The notes beneath the pieces are model-generated. The model saw only the letters and a program-made list of their open reading frames with translations. It was not told the DNA's origin and searched no databases. Made by a program: the position numbers and the translations under genes. Shown piece by piece: positions 24,601 to 37,889 of a DNA stretch of 64,000 nucleotides; positions within the stretch are counted from its first letter, which is position 1, and the number at the start of each line of letters is the position of its first letter. Origin of the DNA: Turbatrix aceti (taxonomy: Eukaryota; Nematoda; Chromadorea; Rhabditida; Panagrolaimidae); the NCBI GenBank assembly GCA_963969345.1, contig OZ017767.1, forward strand, positions 7,282,739-7,346,738, given 5' to 3'.

Positions 24601-27600
24601 TGCAATTGGAAGCAGTAAAAAAAAGCAAAAAACAACTCAACGCGCGCGTCGTCGTCAAATCACGCATGCCTAAATATTTATTTATAAATAACTTTTTTTT
24701 TTCGTCATTTTTGGCCCGCTAGACACGCCATCTTCATCCTCATTCACAATTCCGTGTTTCCTCCATCCTCAAAAGCTGGGTTTTTTTTGGCATTTTTTTG
24801 ACAAAGTTCAACGAGCGGTTGACGCGCATCTTCTCCGCCCGGCACGGCACGTGGAGGGAAGCAAGGCAAAAAAATCTGGGATGTTGCAACTTGCGAACTT
24901 TTACATTAGTAGGCATCAGCCGGCACTAAACACTCGTAGTATTTAGTAGTAGGCGAGGGTTGACTAATCGCCGCCTGCCCAGAAGTGCAAAATTACGCCC
25001 GGCGGGTTTGCCTGGGGTTGTTTTTTGTTCTGCGCGGGCAGGCTGGGAGAAAAAAAACATGCGTGACCGGACGGATGCGCTCCTGACAGAGGCTCTGCTT
25101 TCCTGGAAGCTACTATGCGCAATTTTATTTAAATACAAACGCCTTCACTCGCGTTTGAAATTTTTTTGAAAAATATCTCAACTGACCGCTGCAATTTGCA
25201 GACGTCAAAAAACGTGCTTGTCTGGAAGAATTATCAAATCTTGATACACAAATTTTTCGGCAAACATCGAACATGAATGAAAAAGTGTCAAATGAAACCT
25301 AATTTTTGATCTAACTTTTTTACACATTTTTTAAACTGTCAATAAATTTTTTATAAATATTTATCACACGTTAAAAAGTTTAAAAAAATCCGTCAATTAT
25401 TTTTTACACCTTTGAAGCGACACCTGACAACTCAAAGAACGTCCCAAAAATTGTCAAATTTTGATGATCATCGTTCAGATTTATTCACAACTAGGCTGAA
25501 CGAAAAAACGAACCTGAGTTGCACTTCCGGGGCAGGTGGCGCAAACTGGAAGATGTTCTTTCCGCGAGCCCGTGCAATGCCATCCATCCCACCGGGGAGA
25601 AGGAGGAGGAGGATGAGGAGGAGATGGATGCCGAATGGGATAATCAAATTCATCCAGTCACCAGACAAACACACCAAAAACTATTAACTTGTAACGGCAG
25701 CGTAGTATCGGTCTTGTTGGTATTTTTTTCTCTCCTTTTTTTGTGGATTAACGAGCCAAAATGCAAAATAGAAAAAATAGGGGAATTGAGTGACAACAAA
25801 TCGACCGAAGTCGACTTTTCGAGTTTTTTGGGAGCATCAGAAGGAAAAATGTTATCTTCGGGTTTCTGATGACGTAGAAAGCTGCAGAGAGACTGCAGAT
25901 GCGGCAGAAAACGAAAAACTAAGAAAAACAGACCGAAGACCAAGAACAAGAAAAATTCGAGTCAGGAAAACATGTTGCTCAAAAAATACCTAGAAGGGCA
26001 TTCGTGCAAGGTTTGGCACAATTAACTGTCAAAAAATATTTATAATTGCCGTTCGTGTCAATTACATACGTTCACTTTTGTTTGTGTGTTTGTTCACGAA
26101 CGAACAAAGGAGTGGGAAAAAACTACCGTAAGACGCACCTTTTTCCAAGTGCCTTGGATTCAATTTCACCTGCAGAAAATACATATCTAAATTCCGGAGA
26201 AAACACGTGATTTTTGCAACTTTCTAAAAACACGAAAAAAACAAAAAAACAGTTTTTTTAGAAATTCAAACAAGCATAAAAAAAAGAGATTTATGTATTT
26301 ATTTATTTGCTTTTCCACAAATGCCACGTCTTCGAGCAGCCACGATCGGCGTTGGCTGCAGGCGCGCAAGCGTGTAAAGTGCCATGCAAGGGTGACAGGA
26401 AGCGTCAAAACCGGAAGTCAAGGCTCAGGTGACGGTGACGCCGCGCCGCGCACTATCTTCGGTCCAGCGGGCGCTGCCGCCAAAAGCAGTCTACTGTTTC
26501 CCAACTGAGTCCAGAGGCACCAAATTGGCGCCGATAAAGTCGACCAGACCAATGAAAAAAAAAGTTGTTTGTCGGACGTTTAGACGTTTATCCAGGCGCG
26601 GGAGCAAACGAACGACTCCACGCAATTCACACCCTGTCGAGCCAGGAAGTGCCACTTTTTGCAAAACTCCTGCTGGCGCAAAAAAAAAGTTTTTAATATG
26701 ATTTTTTTTCCTAATGGATTTTTTTGGGTTTTTGAAAGCATCAATGGATGCGTTCAACATCCCACAAAAAAGTTATACAACGTCAGAGTTAAATTCTGAG
26801 AACGCGTATAATTAATAAGCCAGGCCACGTCGAAACAAACAACGAAGATGCATGCGCGACGTGGCTTTTCAATTTTGTTTTATAAAATACTGTTTAGTCT
26901 CGGTCATAGTAAATTAGCAGCCCAGGAACTAATAGATAAAAAAAAACACCTTCATCAAGTGTGTTTCACCAAAAATGAATAAGTTGAGGGGGAAGAGACG
27001 AACTTCAATGCCGACGACCGACGTCAGCGACGAAAACGAGGAAGGAAAAAGAAAAAATCTCGATGATGAGAAAAAGAAAAACATGAATAAAAATAAAATA
27101 AAGTTATAAATATGTAATTATGGGTCAGGAAGTGCAGGATTAGCTAATTCGGACTCGTTGAACGTTGATTTTCTTTGTCGACTTTGTTTATCAAAAATAA
27201 ATTATCACATGAATCTCATTTTTTAACTCGGAATTGTCAAATTTCAAAAAAAAAAGGTTGGCATCCTCGACGGCGATGGAACTTACCTGAACACCTGTCA
27301 GCACCTCTCGTCGCCTGTAAAGCAACTCAGTCAGGTAGCCAGAGGTGATAGGCATGTTATTGTCACACCTTACACCTTCAAAAAATTTTTTGACAAAAAC
27401 TAGCGCCTTTCGGCTCTCGGCTCCCGGCGCACAACACAAATGTCCGTCCGCGGACGTGGATCGAGGATAGCAGTGAGGTGTCGACGGATTTTGACAAATG
27501 CGCATGTGGTGCCCTACGAAAAAAAAATTAACTGATGGATAAAAGGACCATGGAATAAGACGAGACACGTGCGGAGTGATGGATTGATTACAACACCAAT

Positions 27601-28154
27601 CAAGCGGGCGACTCGGCTTTTTTTTTTTGCATTAAAATGTATTAAATGGAGGAAGAAGATTTGTGAACAACAAATTGAGCTTTATATATCTCGGAGGGAT
27701 AAAAATAGATCCATTTTTCATTTTTCAAAGCTAAGATGCATCAGCGGACGGAACACGCGGGCAGAAATGAAACAAGATCCAGAAACCAATGCCAAAGTTG
27801 ATACTCAGTTAGCATGTATGGTACAAAACCCGGTTGGCATCAAATGGAATGTAGCGTGTACTTTCATCCATCTCAGTCCCTTGAGCAAAGTAATTTGACA
27901 CCATTTTAGCCCTCATTTGAACGTGCAGTCCAAATGGAAGCCAACAAAAAACCCATGCCAATCTCACGTATTTTATACGCAGGAACACACTTTATTTGCA
28001 TCTGTTTATTTTTTTTTGACTCGGCTAAAAATTTAAAAATACAACGTATGTAACAAAGAGCAAAACACAAAACCCTGAATTTCTATCGCTATATCGCAAA
28101 CCCGCAGAAAACACGTGCACGTATAAGTATATTTATAAGGAAGACGATTCAGAT
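18672..28154. other. 9.5-kb gene-poor stretch
   Basis: No multi-exon coding structure could be supported on either strand. The stretch is AT-rich, with many A/T homopolymers, a CA/CG microsatellite near 20447-20462, imperfect hairpins at 21802-21834 (TAGGCCCCCCTA / TAGGGGCCTA) and 26823-26864 (GCCACGTCG / CGACGTGGC), and possible degenerate coding traces at 21405-21740. It may contain distal regulatory DNA, noncoding transcripts or old mobile elements that cannot be recognised by eye. Confidence 0.5.
27991..27996 (-). promoter_or_regulatory. Polyadenylation signal candidate
   Basis: Minus-strand AATAAA (forward TTTATT) about 160 nt beyond the stop of the small eight-cysteine protein gene. 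Confidence 0.35.
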
Positions 28155-28971
28155 TCAGATGACGAAGCTGATGAGGACAATGTCGACGACAAAGATGAGG
28201 ATGACACCGGCGACGATGTCGAGCTTCGCCAGCCAGCCCCGTGGACCCGTCAGGCGGAGTGGAGACACCGCAGAGTTGCTGAAACAAAAAATATGTACTA
28301 AGGATGTCAGGATTGAAATTCATTCAAAATTCATTATTTGGTGATTCAATTATTTTGGATGAGCACATGTCAGAGACGTGGTTTTTGTTGGCCAGGGATG
28401 AGTCTTCACGTGTCTTTAGGCTGTGGACTTTTGACCCTATTTTTTATGCAAAATGTGTAAAAGGGGTCTATGAGGACACCGGGACGCATAGATGCCCTGA
28501 AGGGCTCGAAAAATATTCAGACGGGTATAAAAAATGATGCACTATTTTTGACAGGGTGGTTTTCGGTTTTTTAACGTTTCAAAAAAGTTAAAAAACCGAA
28601 ATGTTTGTTTCAAGAAACGTTTTCCCAGAAATTTTTTTTTGAAACATTTCTTTTTAATTTTTTAACTTTTTTATTTATAATTTTTTTTGAACTCACCAAA
28701 TACACTCGGTACGATCAGGAATAATTTTTCCCAGAATGGACATGCAGAAATGCGCCTTGGATGAGTATCCCACAAATTGTTGGCACCGAAAATCACAGCA
28801 TCGGTTGAAAACGGAGCAATCGTTCTCGTTTGCTTTTTCGTAGCAATCCTGGGTTATTGCCTTGAAACTCCATCGGTTTGAGATGTCCAGCGTTGATGCC
28901 CTGACTCCTGGAGATGCCGAAAGAACAAAAAACAGTAGAAAGGCTACGAATCTCGGTCTAGGAAGCAACAT
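28155..28971 (-). CDS. Small secreted/GPI-type cysteine-rich protein
   Basis: Two exons (28971-28697 and 28278-28155) join in frame to 132 aa. Residues about 1-25 are a strong signal peptide (MLLPRPRFVAFLLFFVLSAS, then PGVRAS). The mature part has eight cysteines: two spaced by eight residues, then CC, then C four further on (DCSVFNRCCDFRCQQF), then three more. The protein ends with a hydrophobic run, DIVAGVILIFVVDIVLISF, two residues from the stop, with no cytoplasmic tail, which fits a GPI-attachment signal or a tail-end membrane segment. I do not recognise the family; the count is short of the ten cysteines of a typical Ly6 domain. The exon junction creates the last cysteine. The acceptor-like TTTTTTCGTCACAG lies four bases before the ATG. 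Confidence 0.75.
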
Positions 28972-31415
28972 CGATCTGTGACGAAAAAAGCAACAAGTGC
29001 GGCATCAAATTCGGTTAATCAATGGCAGTCGAAAATATTTATTTAGCAGCTAGCAGTTCAGCTTCGGCGGAGGTTCTGAAAGTTTCTGGTATTTCAGGTA
29101 TTACAGGTGAGTCTTCCCGGTAAGGTCGATCGAAACGATCGAAACGAGCGGAACGAAGAACGAAAAATGAACAACGAACAACGAAGAATCCAATCACGCG
29201 GGTTCGTAAAAATTTATTCATTTACTAATAGTTCGATGGTGTCACCGTGCAAAGCCAAGGGATAGGGGCAAAACAAAACAAGTAAAATGTCCTTGAGCAG
29301 GAGGGGGTGGGTGCGCAAATGACTCGCGCATTTATGTATTTGAAATGAAACAAACCAACACAACACCGGCGGCCGTCCACAGGTGACAGAGGCAGAGACA
29401 CGCAGCCAAAGTGGCACAACAGCTTTAAAACAATTTTTGTGAGCGAGCTATTGAACTAACTAACCAACCGGCGGGACGAGCTGTCGATCGGTTAGGGCGG
29501 GAGTAAAAGAGTAAAACAGTCGAGAGTCAGTTGATCTGTCTATTTTTGATTACCCCTTCCCTGCTAAAATGACAGAAAAAGCTGAGAAATCCAAATCAAA
29601 CAAATTTGTGCCAAGTCAGGAGACGACTTTGTTGGAGTTAAAAAAGGAAGCCGAACAGGAAGCGGAATAGTAAATACATACCCAGCTACGCTACATGCGC
29701 AAGCAGACAGGAAAGCAGAGAAACAGGAGGTCGCGTCCGGGTCGGTCTCCGGCGTCGAGTCGAGTCGAGAGGATGAGGATCGCGGCGATGAGCAAAGCCG
29801 TTGATGATGCACTATCCGCGTGTAAACACATGTACAAATCCACTCTCCGGCCATCTCCATCCGCAGCTGTCTGGGCTGGGCGTAAGCAAGACTTGCGCAA
29901 GCGATCCAACTTGAGAGAGGAGGACCAACAGCCACTTGAAGGAGGTGGAGGAGGGGGCGAAATTGGCGCAGACGTTGTACGTAAAACAATGATGATGACA
30001 TTCATGTCGGAATAGGAGGGGGATAAACGCGTGGGGTGAGTTCAAGAGTGGTGGATCATTAATTTTTTAAAACAAGAAATTTATGAAAGGATGTAATTAA
30101 AATAGGGCGGGGCTTCCGGGTTTCATAATTTGTGAATGAAAATTTTTTTTTAAACATTTGATGATGAAATTTAAAAAAAAAATTTAACAGCTTTACATAT
30201 ACGTTTCTATTTTTGTACACGCAGACACCAGCACCAGACGTGCAGGTGTCCTTCATCAGAATAAAAGTGAGATGACGACCATGACGACGTTATCAGGTTT
30301 TTGTGTTCCACGGCTGGGTCCCACCTACAAAACTCGTTGCCTCCATGCATTGATTGCTGTCACATCAGTTCCATGACATAGTGTTGTTTGCTCTTCAGCG
30401 GAATGTGTATGTATATACGTACAGGTATACAGCCCCCCCCCCCTTCGCACTTGGATCTAAATATTTGGATATGTATCTCCATTTTTTTGCCGCAGAACCC
30501 CCAGGCAAAAGTTGTGTACCCCAGCGCGCAAAGGAAGAAAGGTGATAAACGTAAATGCATAACGTGCAAGGTGTCAAATAAATCGCAAGCTGTCATGACA
30601 GACATTTTGTCTATGGTACATAATCCGCTGGGCTTCCCTGGGATTTGTATGGGCTCTGGGATCAGGGGGAAAGCGGTTTAGCCTCGGCTGGTTTTTTTGT
30701 AAAAACTTATGAAGGAAGACTCACAAAAAAACATTACCTTGATTAAAAAACATTTACTTTTATGACAAAACAAAAAAAACGATTTTAACGGACTAAAAAA
30801 AAGTATAAAACCGATGTTCAAAGTAAAAAAAATACAAATTCACTTTTTCTGATAAAAAAAACAAAAAGTTACAAAAAACATAAAAAATATGATTTTAACG
30901 GACAAAAAAGTAAAAAAACGATTTTTAAAATAAAAAATAACAAGTTTTAATTTTTTTGTTAAAAAAATTTATTGTTAACAAAAAAAACACGAATTTATGT
31001 TTTCCGTTTAAAAAAGAACAAAAGCGACAACAAAATCGGACCAGTTTGTGAAAGTGTAAAGAGCGTGACCCCCGTCGTCTCGCAACAAAATCGGGCAAGG
31101 ATAATTATGCGCATTTGCATCCGACAACCAGCTGGATCTGCCTGCGCAGGCAATGTTCAAATTGTCGCCCTTTCCGCTTTTTCCTGACCCTGACGAGAGC
31201 ATCTGCTCGCGCGCTTGCGGGGGTGGTATCCGTTTACTGCTGCTTCATCGACCCGATTTGAGCACAGGATCTAACACAAGCCGGCCGCGCAATTGTCTTT
31301 TTGTCAGTTGTCTTTATGCCTTTCTTTTTTTTCCGGTCTTGCCAACGGGTTAATCTCCTGAACGGTCTCAAAAAATTCAGCATCCGGAATGTTTTTTTAA
31401 ATTGTCTGTAGAAAG

Positions 31416-31421
31416 TTTATT
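31416..31421 (-). promoter_or_regulatory. Polyadenylation signal of guanylate cyclase gene
   Basis: Forward TTTATT is AATAAA on the minus strand, about 165 nt after the stop codon at 31585. Confidence 0.45.
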
Positions 31422-31536
31422 GAAAATTCCTGAATGGACTACAAAATAAAAATAAAAAATAGTGGAAGTACGCAAAGCAAAAATGCACAGTTGTACATAG
31501 ATAACGAGGCGCATGAATACCGGGGGACAACGCAAT

Positions 31537-31563
31537 AATTAATTAATTAATTAATTAATTAAT
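31537..31563. repeat. (AATT)n microsatellite
   Basis: About six and a half uninterrupted tetranucleotide units in the 3' region of the guanylate cyclase gene. Confidence 0.9.
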
Positions 31564-31584
31564 CAAAGTGAAGGCAAGAAAAGG

Positions 31585-34500
31585 TTACACCGGGATATCG
31601 ACGGTGTCGGGAACGGCACCGTTTTTGCCGAGCAGGAAAAATGTTTCGCACGGTCCTTTTCCCTGAAAAAAAATTTTTTTTTTGAACTTTGTTTAAAATT
31701 TTATCGAGATAGGTAAAATTACCTTAATTTCCACCGGGCCGCGCAGCTCGGTTTTGAACTCAGGATAGTGTTCCGTGAGATTTTGTTTAAAGACCTCGCT
31801 GATCTGGATCATTTCTGGCACGCCGGTGGATTCCATGCGGGAAGCCATGTTTACGGTGTCGCCGAAGAGACAGTACCTGGGCGCGGTGAGACCGACAACG
31901 CCCGCGGCCACCGGACCGGTGTGCAAACCCAGTCGGATGCGAATACGCTGATTTTTACGGTGCGGGACTTCGTAGGTTTGCAGGAATTTCATCATTTCGA
32001 TTCCGACGTCGGAAATGTGCATCAGATGCCGAATTCCATTTTCCTGCGGGATTCCAGAAACGACCATATAAGCGTCACCGATGGTTTCGACTTTGTAAGC
32101 ATCATGCTTGTTGATGACGTCATCAAAACCGGTGTAGACAGAATTGAGCATGGAGACCACCTCCATGGGCGTCGACGACGAGCAAAGAGTCGTGAATCCG
32201 ACAATGTCGGAAAACATGACCGAAGCGTGTTTGAAAGTTCTCGGCGGAACGGAACGGCCCATTTTGAGTTCGTTGGCCACGTAGGATGGCAGAAGCTGGG
32301 AGAGAAGTTTGTCCGCGCGTTTGTTTGCGTCTTCAAGCATGCCCGTTCGTTCCTGGACGAGTTTTTCGAGATTATTGGCGTATTGTTCCATCATGCGCAT
32401 CATTTGATCGACGAGGGATCCCTTCACTTTTAGATATGATTCGGTATTCAGTCGAACTCTCCGAATACTCGGACGAATTTCAGGATTTTCAGACCAACAA
32501 TCCTGGAGCAAAGCAATGAGATCCGGATGAATCTGGCTACGATCCTGGACCGAAGGCTTGAAAGTACGTGACCCGTCTTTGACGTACTCTATAATTTCTG
32601 AAAAGTTAAGGGCTGGGTTCACCGCTTGAAGTCAAATCGGTTTTTTGTTGTATCACGAATTTTTTAAATTTTGTAAAAATGCCAAAAATGCCAAAATAAA
32701 TGTCGTTCGCAATTCAAAAAAACGAAGAAACGACAGAAAAAGCCGGAAAACGCCAGGAACGACGCATCCGACCGCGGCCTGGTTGGTTGTTTCCCCCACC
32801 TTCGAAGTTTGTATTTTCTGGATACGGTAGGCCTCGAAAGAGAATTTCGTACATGACCATGCCAAATGAGTAGATATCTCCTGCCTGGCGTCTGTTTTGC
32901 GACTGCTTGACCCACGTCTGTTCCATTCCACGACGCCGGTTGTTTTCCCGGGTTTTGAGCATTTCAGGTGGCATGTAAAGAATAGCAGTCGCCTGTGAAG
33001 CACCTGATCTGTCTTCTCCGTCTTTGAGAGTTTCCTTGCTGATGGATCCTTGCTTCTCCCATTTCTCAAGGGGATTTGCAATACCGTAATCTGTGAGCTT
33101 GACCATCCAGTTACGGTCAATGAGACAGCACCAGGGGGTTACGGAACCGTGGTAACCGATGGGGGACAGGTGAAGGTATTCGAGACCGAGAGTGATATCT
33201 CGGACAAAAGCAGCGTGAAACTTGGAATCGAGAGCCACTTCATCGTTGTAAATAATATCCTGGATCGTTCCCCGGGAACAGAATTTCCAGAGCAACAGCA
33301 TTTCTTCTTTTTCATTAAAAGCCATGCCTAGGAAGGGATTTAGGTTGTCGTGGACGGCTTGCTTGATCTGAAAATCCGATTTTGGGTTACTGAAGACAGA
33401 AAAAGCGGATTTCTGGATTTTCTACCGTAGAAAATCTTTTTTTTTTTTTGCCTTTCTAGAAATCCCAAAAAGCTTTTTTTTTTGTCTGGCAAAAAAGATT
33501 TGAAGGGATTTTAAAAATCCGAAAATCCTACCATGCTGAGCGTAGTCATGTCTTCGCGACTAAAGGCAATTGGCCGTCGCTGAGGATACATGTGAAAAGA
33601 TGCGTGAGTATTTGTGCCAATAATAGCGTGGTGCTTGTTAAATCTTGCCATGTTGGATAACTTGGTCTTTGTCGACCCAATCGAGAGCATAGATTTCATC
33701 TCTTCTTCGTTGACAATTCGCATGTCATCCCGCAAAATACGCCACGAAGTCTTGGAAAGTGCAGCGGATTCTACCATTCTAAAAATAATGTATCCGGCAA
33801 TAAAGAGCACCAAAAGCGCAATAATGAGCGCTCCACCAATGATCATGATCGTATAATCGCATTTTTCGTTTCGGAACCCGCATGCTGGCTCGACGGGGGG
33901 TAGAGTGCCGTCAACAGAAGGCCAGAATCCAGAGAGAACATCGATGACATTAAGATCGAAGCAGCCAGACTTGTTTTTGAGTCCATCACAGTTGTTGAGG
34001 GGATAAGGCGCCATTTCGACAATCTTGACGACGTCATCTCGGTTGGGGGATACGAAGAAGGCTGCGTAGACGCCAGAGCGCTCGGCGAGGTCATCCATCG
34101 TTACCAATCCAGACGAGATTCCCGCAGCACTGATGAGGCCTGAAAAGAAGAGAATGAATAGATAATACATCGGTTATTGCATAAAATGCAAGACCGGGAA
34201 TAGGATCCGCTGTACCAGCCGTATAGTTGCCGTAAGAGACCATGCCTTAAAACAAAGGTAAGAAGAAGTTTGAAGAGATGGAAAAAAAAAAGTGATATTG
34301 TGCAGGTGGCCGGAATTTTTTAAACACGTTTTGTTTTTCAAAAAAAAAATTCTGGAGTCATGGATTCACAGAATAGCAGTGATAAGAGTGACAAAGTTCA
34401 TTTTTCTTTTTTTTACGCATTCCAGGTGCCAGGTGCATGTGACATCGCAAAAAAGCCGGACGGCTCAAAACAAACCTGCAAATTGCATGCGCCGCATTTT

Positions 34501-36089
34501 GTTCCAAAGAAAGCGGCCATCAGTCACAATTTCTGGGTCTTGGGTCTCGTTGATGGCCTGCCGGGCGGCGAGGGCGTAGAGCTTGAGCGCGTCGTACAGG
34601 TGAATGTATCCGTAGACATTGTCCATGTTTATCTCATCCACGCTGATGCCGTTAGCTTCGATTCGTTCGCGGAATGGCGCAGATAGGGTATTATCAAAAC
34701 CGTTGACGTCATCGACGATGAGAGCGTTTGCAAAATGGTCTCGGATGTTTTGGAGGATCTGACCGTCGGTTCCAATCCATGGTGCGGACTCCTTAGCCTC
34801 AGCCTGGAGCCAGGGAAGGATGAAGACAAAGTCGTGCGTGTTCATGCCAGCCGTGTAAACTGCCTGCATGAATTCTCGGGACATGGCGCGTGTTGATGAG
34901 AAAATGCAGATGATTACTGAAATTTTTGGTTTTTCGATTTCACTAATTATATTCAAAATCTATTTCTGTTAACTTTTTTTTGTTACCGTATCCCACTCAA
35001 AAATACGGAAATCAAATTTTATGATTTTCAAAAATTGTATTCAAAAATTATTTTCACCGACATTTTTTTCGTTACCGTATACCACTCCATAAATACGGTA
35101 GCCGGATTTTCAAAAATCTATTTTCGCTATCATTTTTTTTGTTACCATATCCCCCTCCAAAATACAATACTCGAATTTTCTCAGAAATCCCAAATCCCGG
35201 AATGATCCATCTCAGGTGAGCTCAGGTGCCCAAATCCCGTCACTCACTGCGTGCACTGCTCTTCATCTCCTCGAGATATCCGCTGCTCAAAATAGTCTTA
35301 GCATCGGCATTTTCGTCAAAGACAATTTTTTTAGCCATTGTGATTTGCTTGTTGTGGAAGATTTCCTCGAAGGCCGTCATCCTCTCAAAAGCCAGGCTGC
35401 CGGTGTTCGTGACAACTGCCACCTTGTTCCAATTGTAGTGATTAAGCAGTGCGTACACTGCCATACCGAGATTATTTGTCGTACGAAGCGAAACACGTGC
35501 CAGTGTCTTGTACAGAGCTTTGTCAGAAAAAGCATTGCTTGAAGCCATGTACCCGATGATGGGGACATTCCAGTACGCGGCCATCTTAGAGACTGCGTCC
35601 ATTTCTAAAAGAAAAACAAAGAAGGAAGTGTGAACAAAACGGACGAGGAAGGATTAGACAAGGAAGCTTGAAGGCTACGTGCAAAAAAAAAGGTGCCTAC
35701 CTGCGTTACAGTATGGTCCGATGAAAACTTTAACATTCTGCTGATGATACATGTCGGCACCAACCGCAACGCCTTCGTAGGATTCTCCGCATCCTTGCAT
35801 GGATATTATACTGTAGAAGTAAAAAAAATGTCATGGCATCAGAAAAAAAACAAACTTACTCGATATCGAATTCGTCACTGAGAACGCCTTCTTTCCAGAG
35901 TTCCTTCCGACAGATTTCCAGAATCGCCTCGGCCTTGGGCATCGCACTGACGTGCCCGATGTGGCCTACCTTGACCCGCATTTGGTCTACCGTATTTACG
36001 CGGGGTGTCGCATGATCGTCTGCGGCGCCCGCAAAAAGTGCCATGGATAGGACAAATATTATTCGAAATCCCATGGTCAAAAACGCCAT
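31585..36089 (-). CDS. Receptor-type (particulate) guanylate cyclase
   Basis: Nine exons (36089-35860, 35810-35701, 35604-35248, 34916-34476, 34245-34195, 34139-33532, 33367-32800, 32597-31723, 31662-31585) all join in frame to 1105 aa. It makes cGMP in response to an extracellular signal. Order: signal peptide (GFRIIFVLSMALFAGA), natriuretic-receptor-like ligand-binding region to about 490 (IISMQGCGESYEGVAVGAD, VFIGPYCNA), membrane segment about 493-516, kinase-homology domain (HGSVTPWCCLIDRNW, LTDYGI, GDIYSFGMVMYEILFRG), coiled-coil linker (NLEKLVQERTGMLEDANKRA) and the class III cyclase domain (MFSDIVGFTTLC, KVETIGDAYMVVSG, PRYCLFGDTVNMASRMES). The Glu of KVETIGD and the Cys of RYCLFGD are the guanine-specifying pair, so it is a guanylate cyclase, and a metal-binding Asp is present. 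The kinase-like part shows no VAIK-type lysine, as usual for pseudokinases of this family. GCY-28/NPR1-type is the closest resemblance by memory. Confidence 0.95.
34981..35170. repeat. Intronic tandem repeat (GTTACCGTAT unit)
   Basis: In the cyclase intron 34917-35247 the block GTTACCGTATCCCACTC, followed by an AAATACGG motif and T-rich filler, recurs from about 34982, 35071 and (diverged, GTTACCATAT) 35141, at 70-90 bp spacing. Confidence 0.6.
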
Positions 36090-37514
36090 CAAAAATAAAT
36101 ATCAGAAGAAGACCGACCACCTGTGAGGAAGGTGGATCGTCTGACTGTGGCCGTGACTGAAGACTCACCTTTTGTTGGCACTCGAGATCAAGACGCCCCT
36201 TTTCCAATTCCACTTTGTCTAATGAAAACCATCCTTGGTAATGCAGTATTATCTCTGTTTATCCGGCCCAAGCCCCGGGAATCCCGGGATCCGGCAGAGG
36301 TGGTAGAGTGAATGGAGGCAGACAGATGACAAGATTTCACCTCGTTGTAGGATTGTCCCTCATGATCCGGCTTTGTCTTATCACTGTCAAACAACCGACA
36401 AAAGCCGGTTATCTGTCCGTTGTTGCCTTGTATGTTTAATTTCATGGATTTTTCTGGATATCACGCCACCCGCGTGCTCCGCTTTCATGTAGGAAACAGA
36501 AAATGCACGCGGGCGGAAACAATGTCAGACAACTTTTTGACATTCCGATTGGAAGAAGGAAGTATGTAGGTTAAAAAAAGGCGATGTCAATGGAATCTGA
36601 CGCATTCGGGTAATTGTTGTCGACGCAGATTATGTTAGTTGATGACAGAAAAAAACGTAATGCAATTACGCATAAATAATACGGGAATGTAAGCATTGTT
36701 CGATTTCCGTTATTGGGTTGTGACAAATGCAGTTGTCATCTGAAATCTCATAAATGTTTTCCAATCGGCGGCATACTGTAACTTTCAAATTGTTTTAAAT
36801 TTTCCAATATTAAAAAAAGCCTATAGTGTGTATTATATTTATTATAATTATCGAAAACCATGATAATATTGTTATCAATGTTGTCATACTGTAAATTTCA
36901 ATTTTTTAGTCTCAAAAGGCTTTTTCGTTTTTTGCATTTTTTTAAATTGTATCAGAATGTATATGTATAGTATTAAAATAGTCCAAAAGCAGGATTGATA
37001 CAGAACAAAATCCAAACAGATTCTATGAAAAAAATCCGGCATTCATTTGTCAAATAACCACAAATGCACAGAATCTGTTCATACATATAAAAACGTACAA
37101 ATCGCAGATTTCTATTCAAGGTTTTCAAAAGATGGCATTCTTCAATTCCCTCAACATTGCAATTTTTTTGCAATTTGCTTGCATGTTTTTGCAATTGTTT
37201 TTTTTCATAGAATAATTATGCCGTTATTATGCCATTACGGAAACCTCCAGCCATTATCACAAATGGCTATATCATCATTTTTCAAATTATCACAGACGTG
37301 TTAACTCTAATCCGCCTGCAGGTACTCTGACAGCCATCAAAAACGCTAGCCTGTCAAGACTTCGTGTAACTCCTGAGAATTTTTTTTTCTACATAAATAA
37401 CAAAACTGTGTGAACTTGCGAACGATAATTATTGTCAACCGGACGTCTCAACGTTTTTTCACGTGCGTGATGCACGGCAATCACGCCAGCACTGTAGACA
37501 CGCAAGGACAGGTA
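36090..37514. other. Intergenic, upstream of guanylate cyclase
   Basis: 1.4 kb, presumed promoter side of the cyclase gene. No TATA box or ORF with family resemblance is seen. 36780-37200 is strongly AT-rich with several imperfect palindromes. Confidence 0.5.
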
Positions 37515-37889
37515 CACTGAAAAAAATATCGTCAGTTTTTTCTGACGAATTCGTCAGTTTTTTGGTGCTGTGCACAGACGTCAGTTGAACTGACGAATGC
37601 ATCGTTAGAAAAAACTGACGAATTCGTCAGAAAAAAATGACGATCGTGTTTTTCTCCCGCTTTTTCGCCCCCCTGCTTTTTGCCGTTCGCCTCACCCTTT
37701 TGTGCCCTCCGTGTCCTATATACACAGTTTACATAACAATTTATCACAATCAAACAAAAAATCAACGACTTATCACAATAAAAAGATCTGTGGTGGCAGT
37801 TGTCGTCTGTGGTGGCGATGTTGCTTGTTCGTGCCTGGCGTGTAGTCCGTCGCAGAAGTAGACCAGAAACCGTATCAGCCATTGTTGAG

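Larger units (their letters stand above)
28972..31584. other. Intergenic stretch
   Basis: 2.6 kb with no supported gene. It holds a C11 run at 30433-30443, A/T-rich simple sequence at 30720-30980, an (AATT)n microsatellite at 31537-31563, and a 33-codon ORF at 29569-29670 discussed under findings. The minus-strand AATAAA of the guanylate cyclase gene is at 31416-31421. Confidence 0.5.

Noticed and set aside
32113..32120. CRE sites inside guanylate cyclase and GPCR exons (for example TGACGTCA near 32113 and 17084)
   Set aside because: They fall in codons for conserved protein sequence (DDVINKHD, KDDVISKE), so they are explained by coding.
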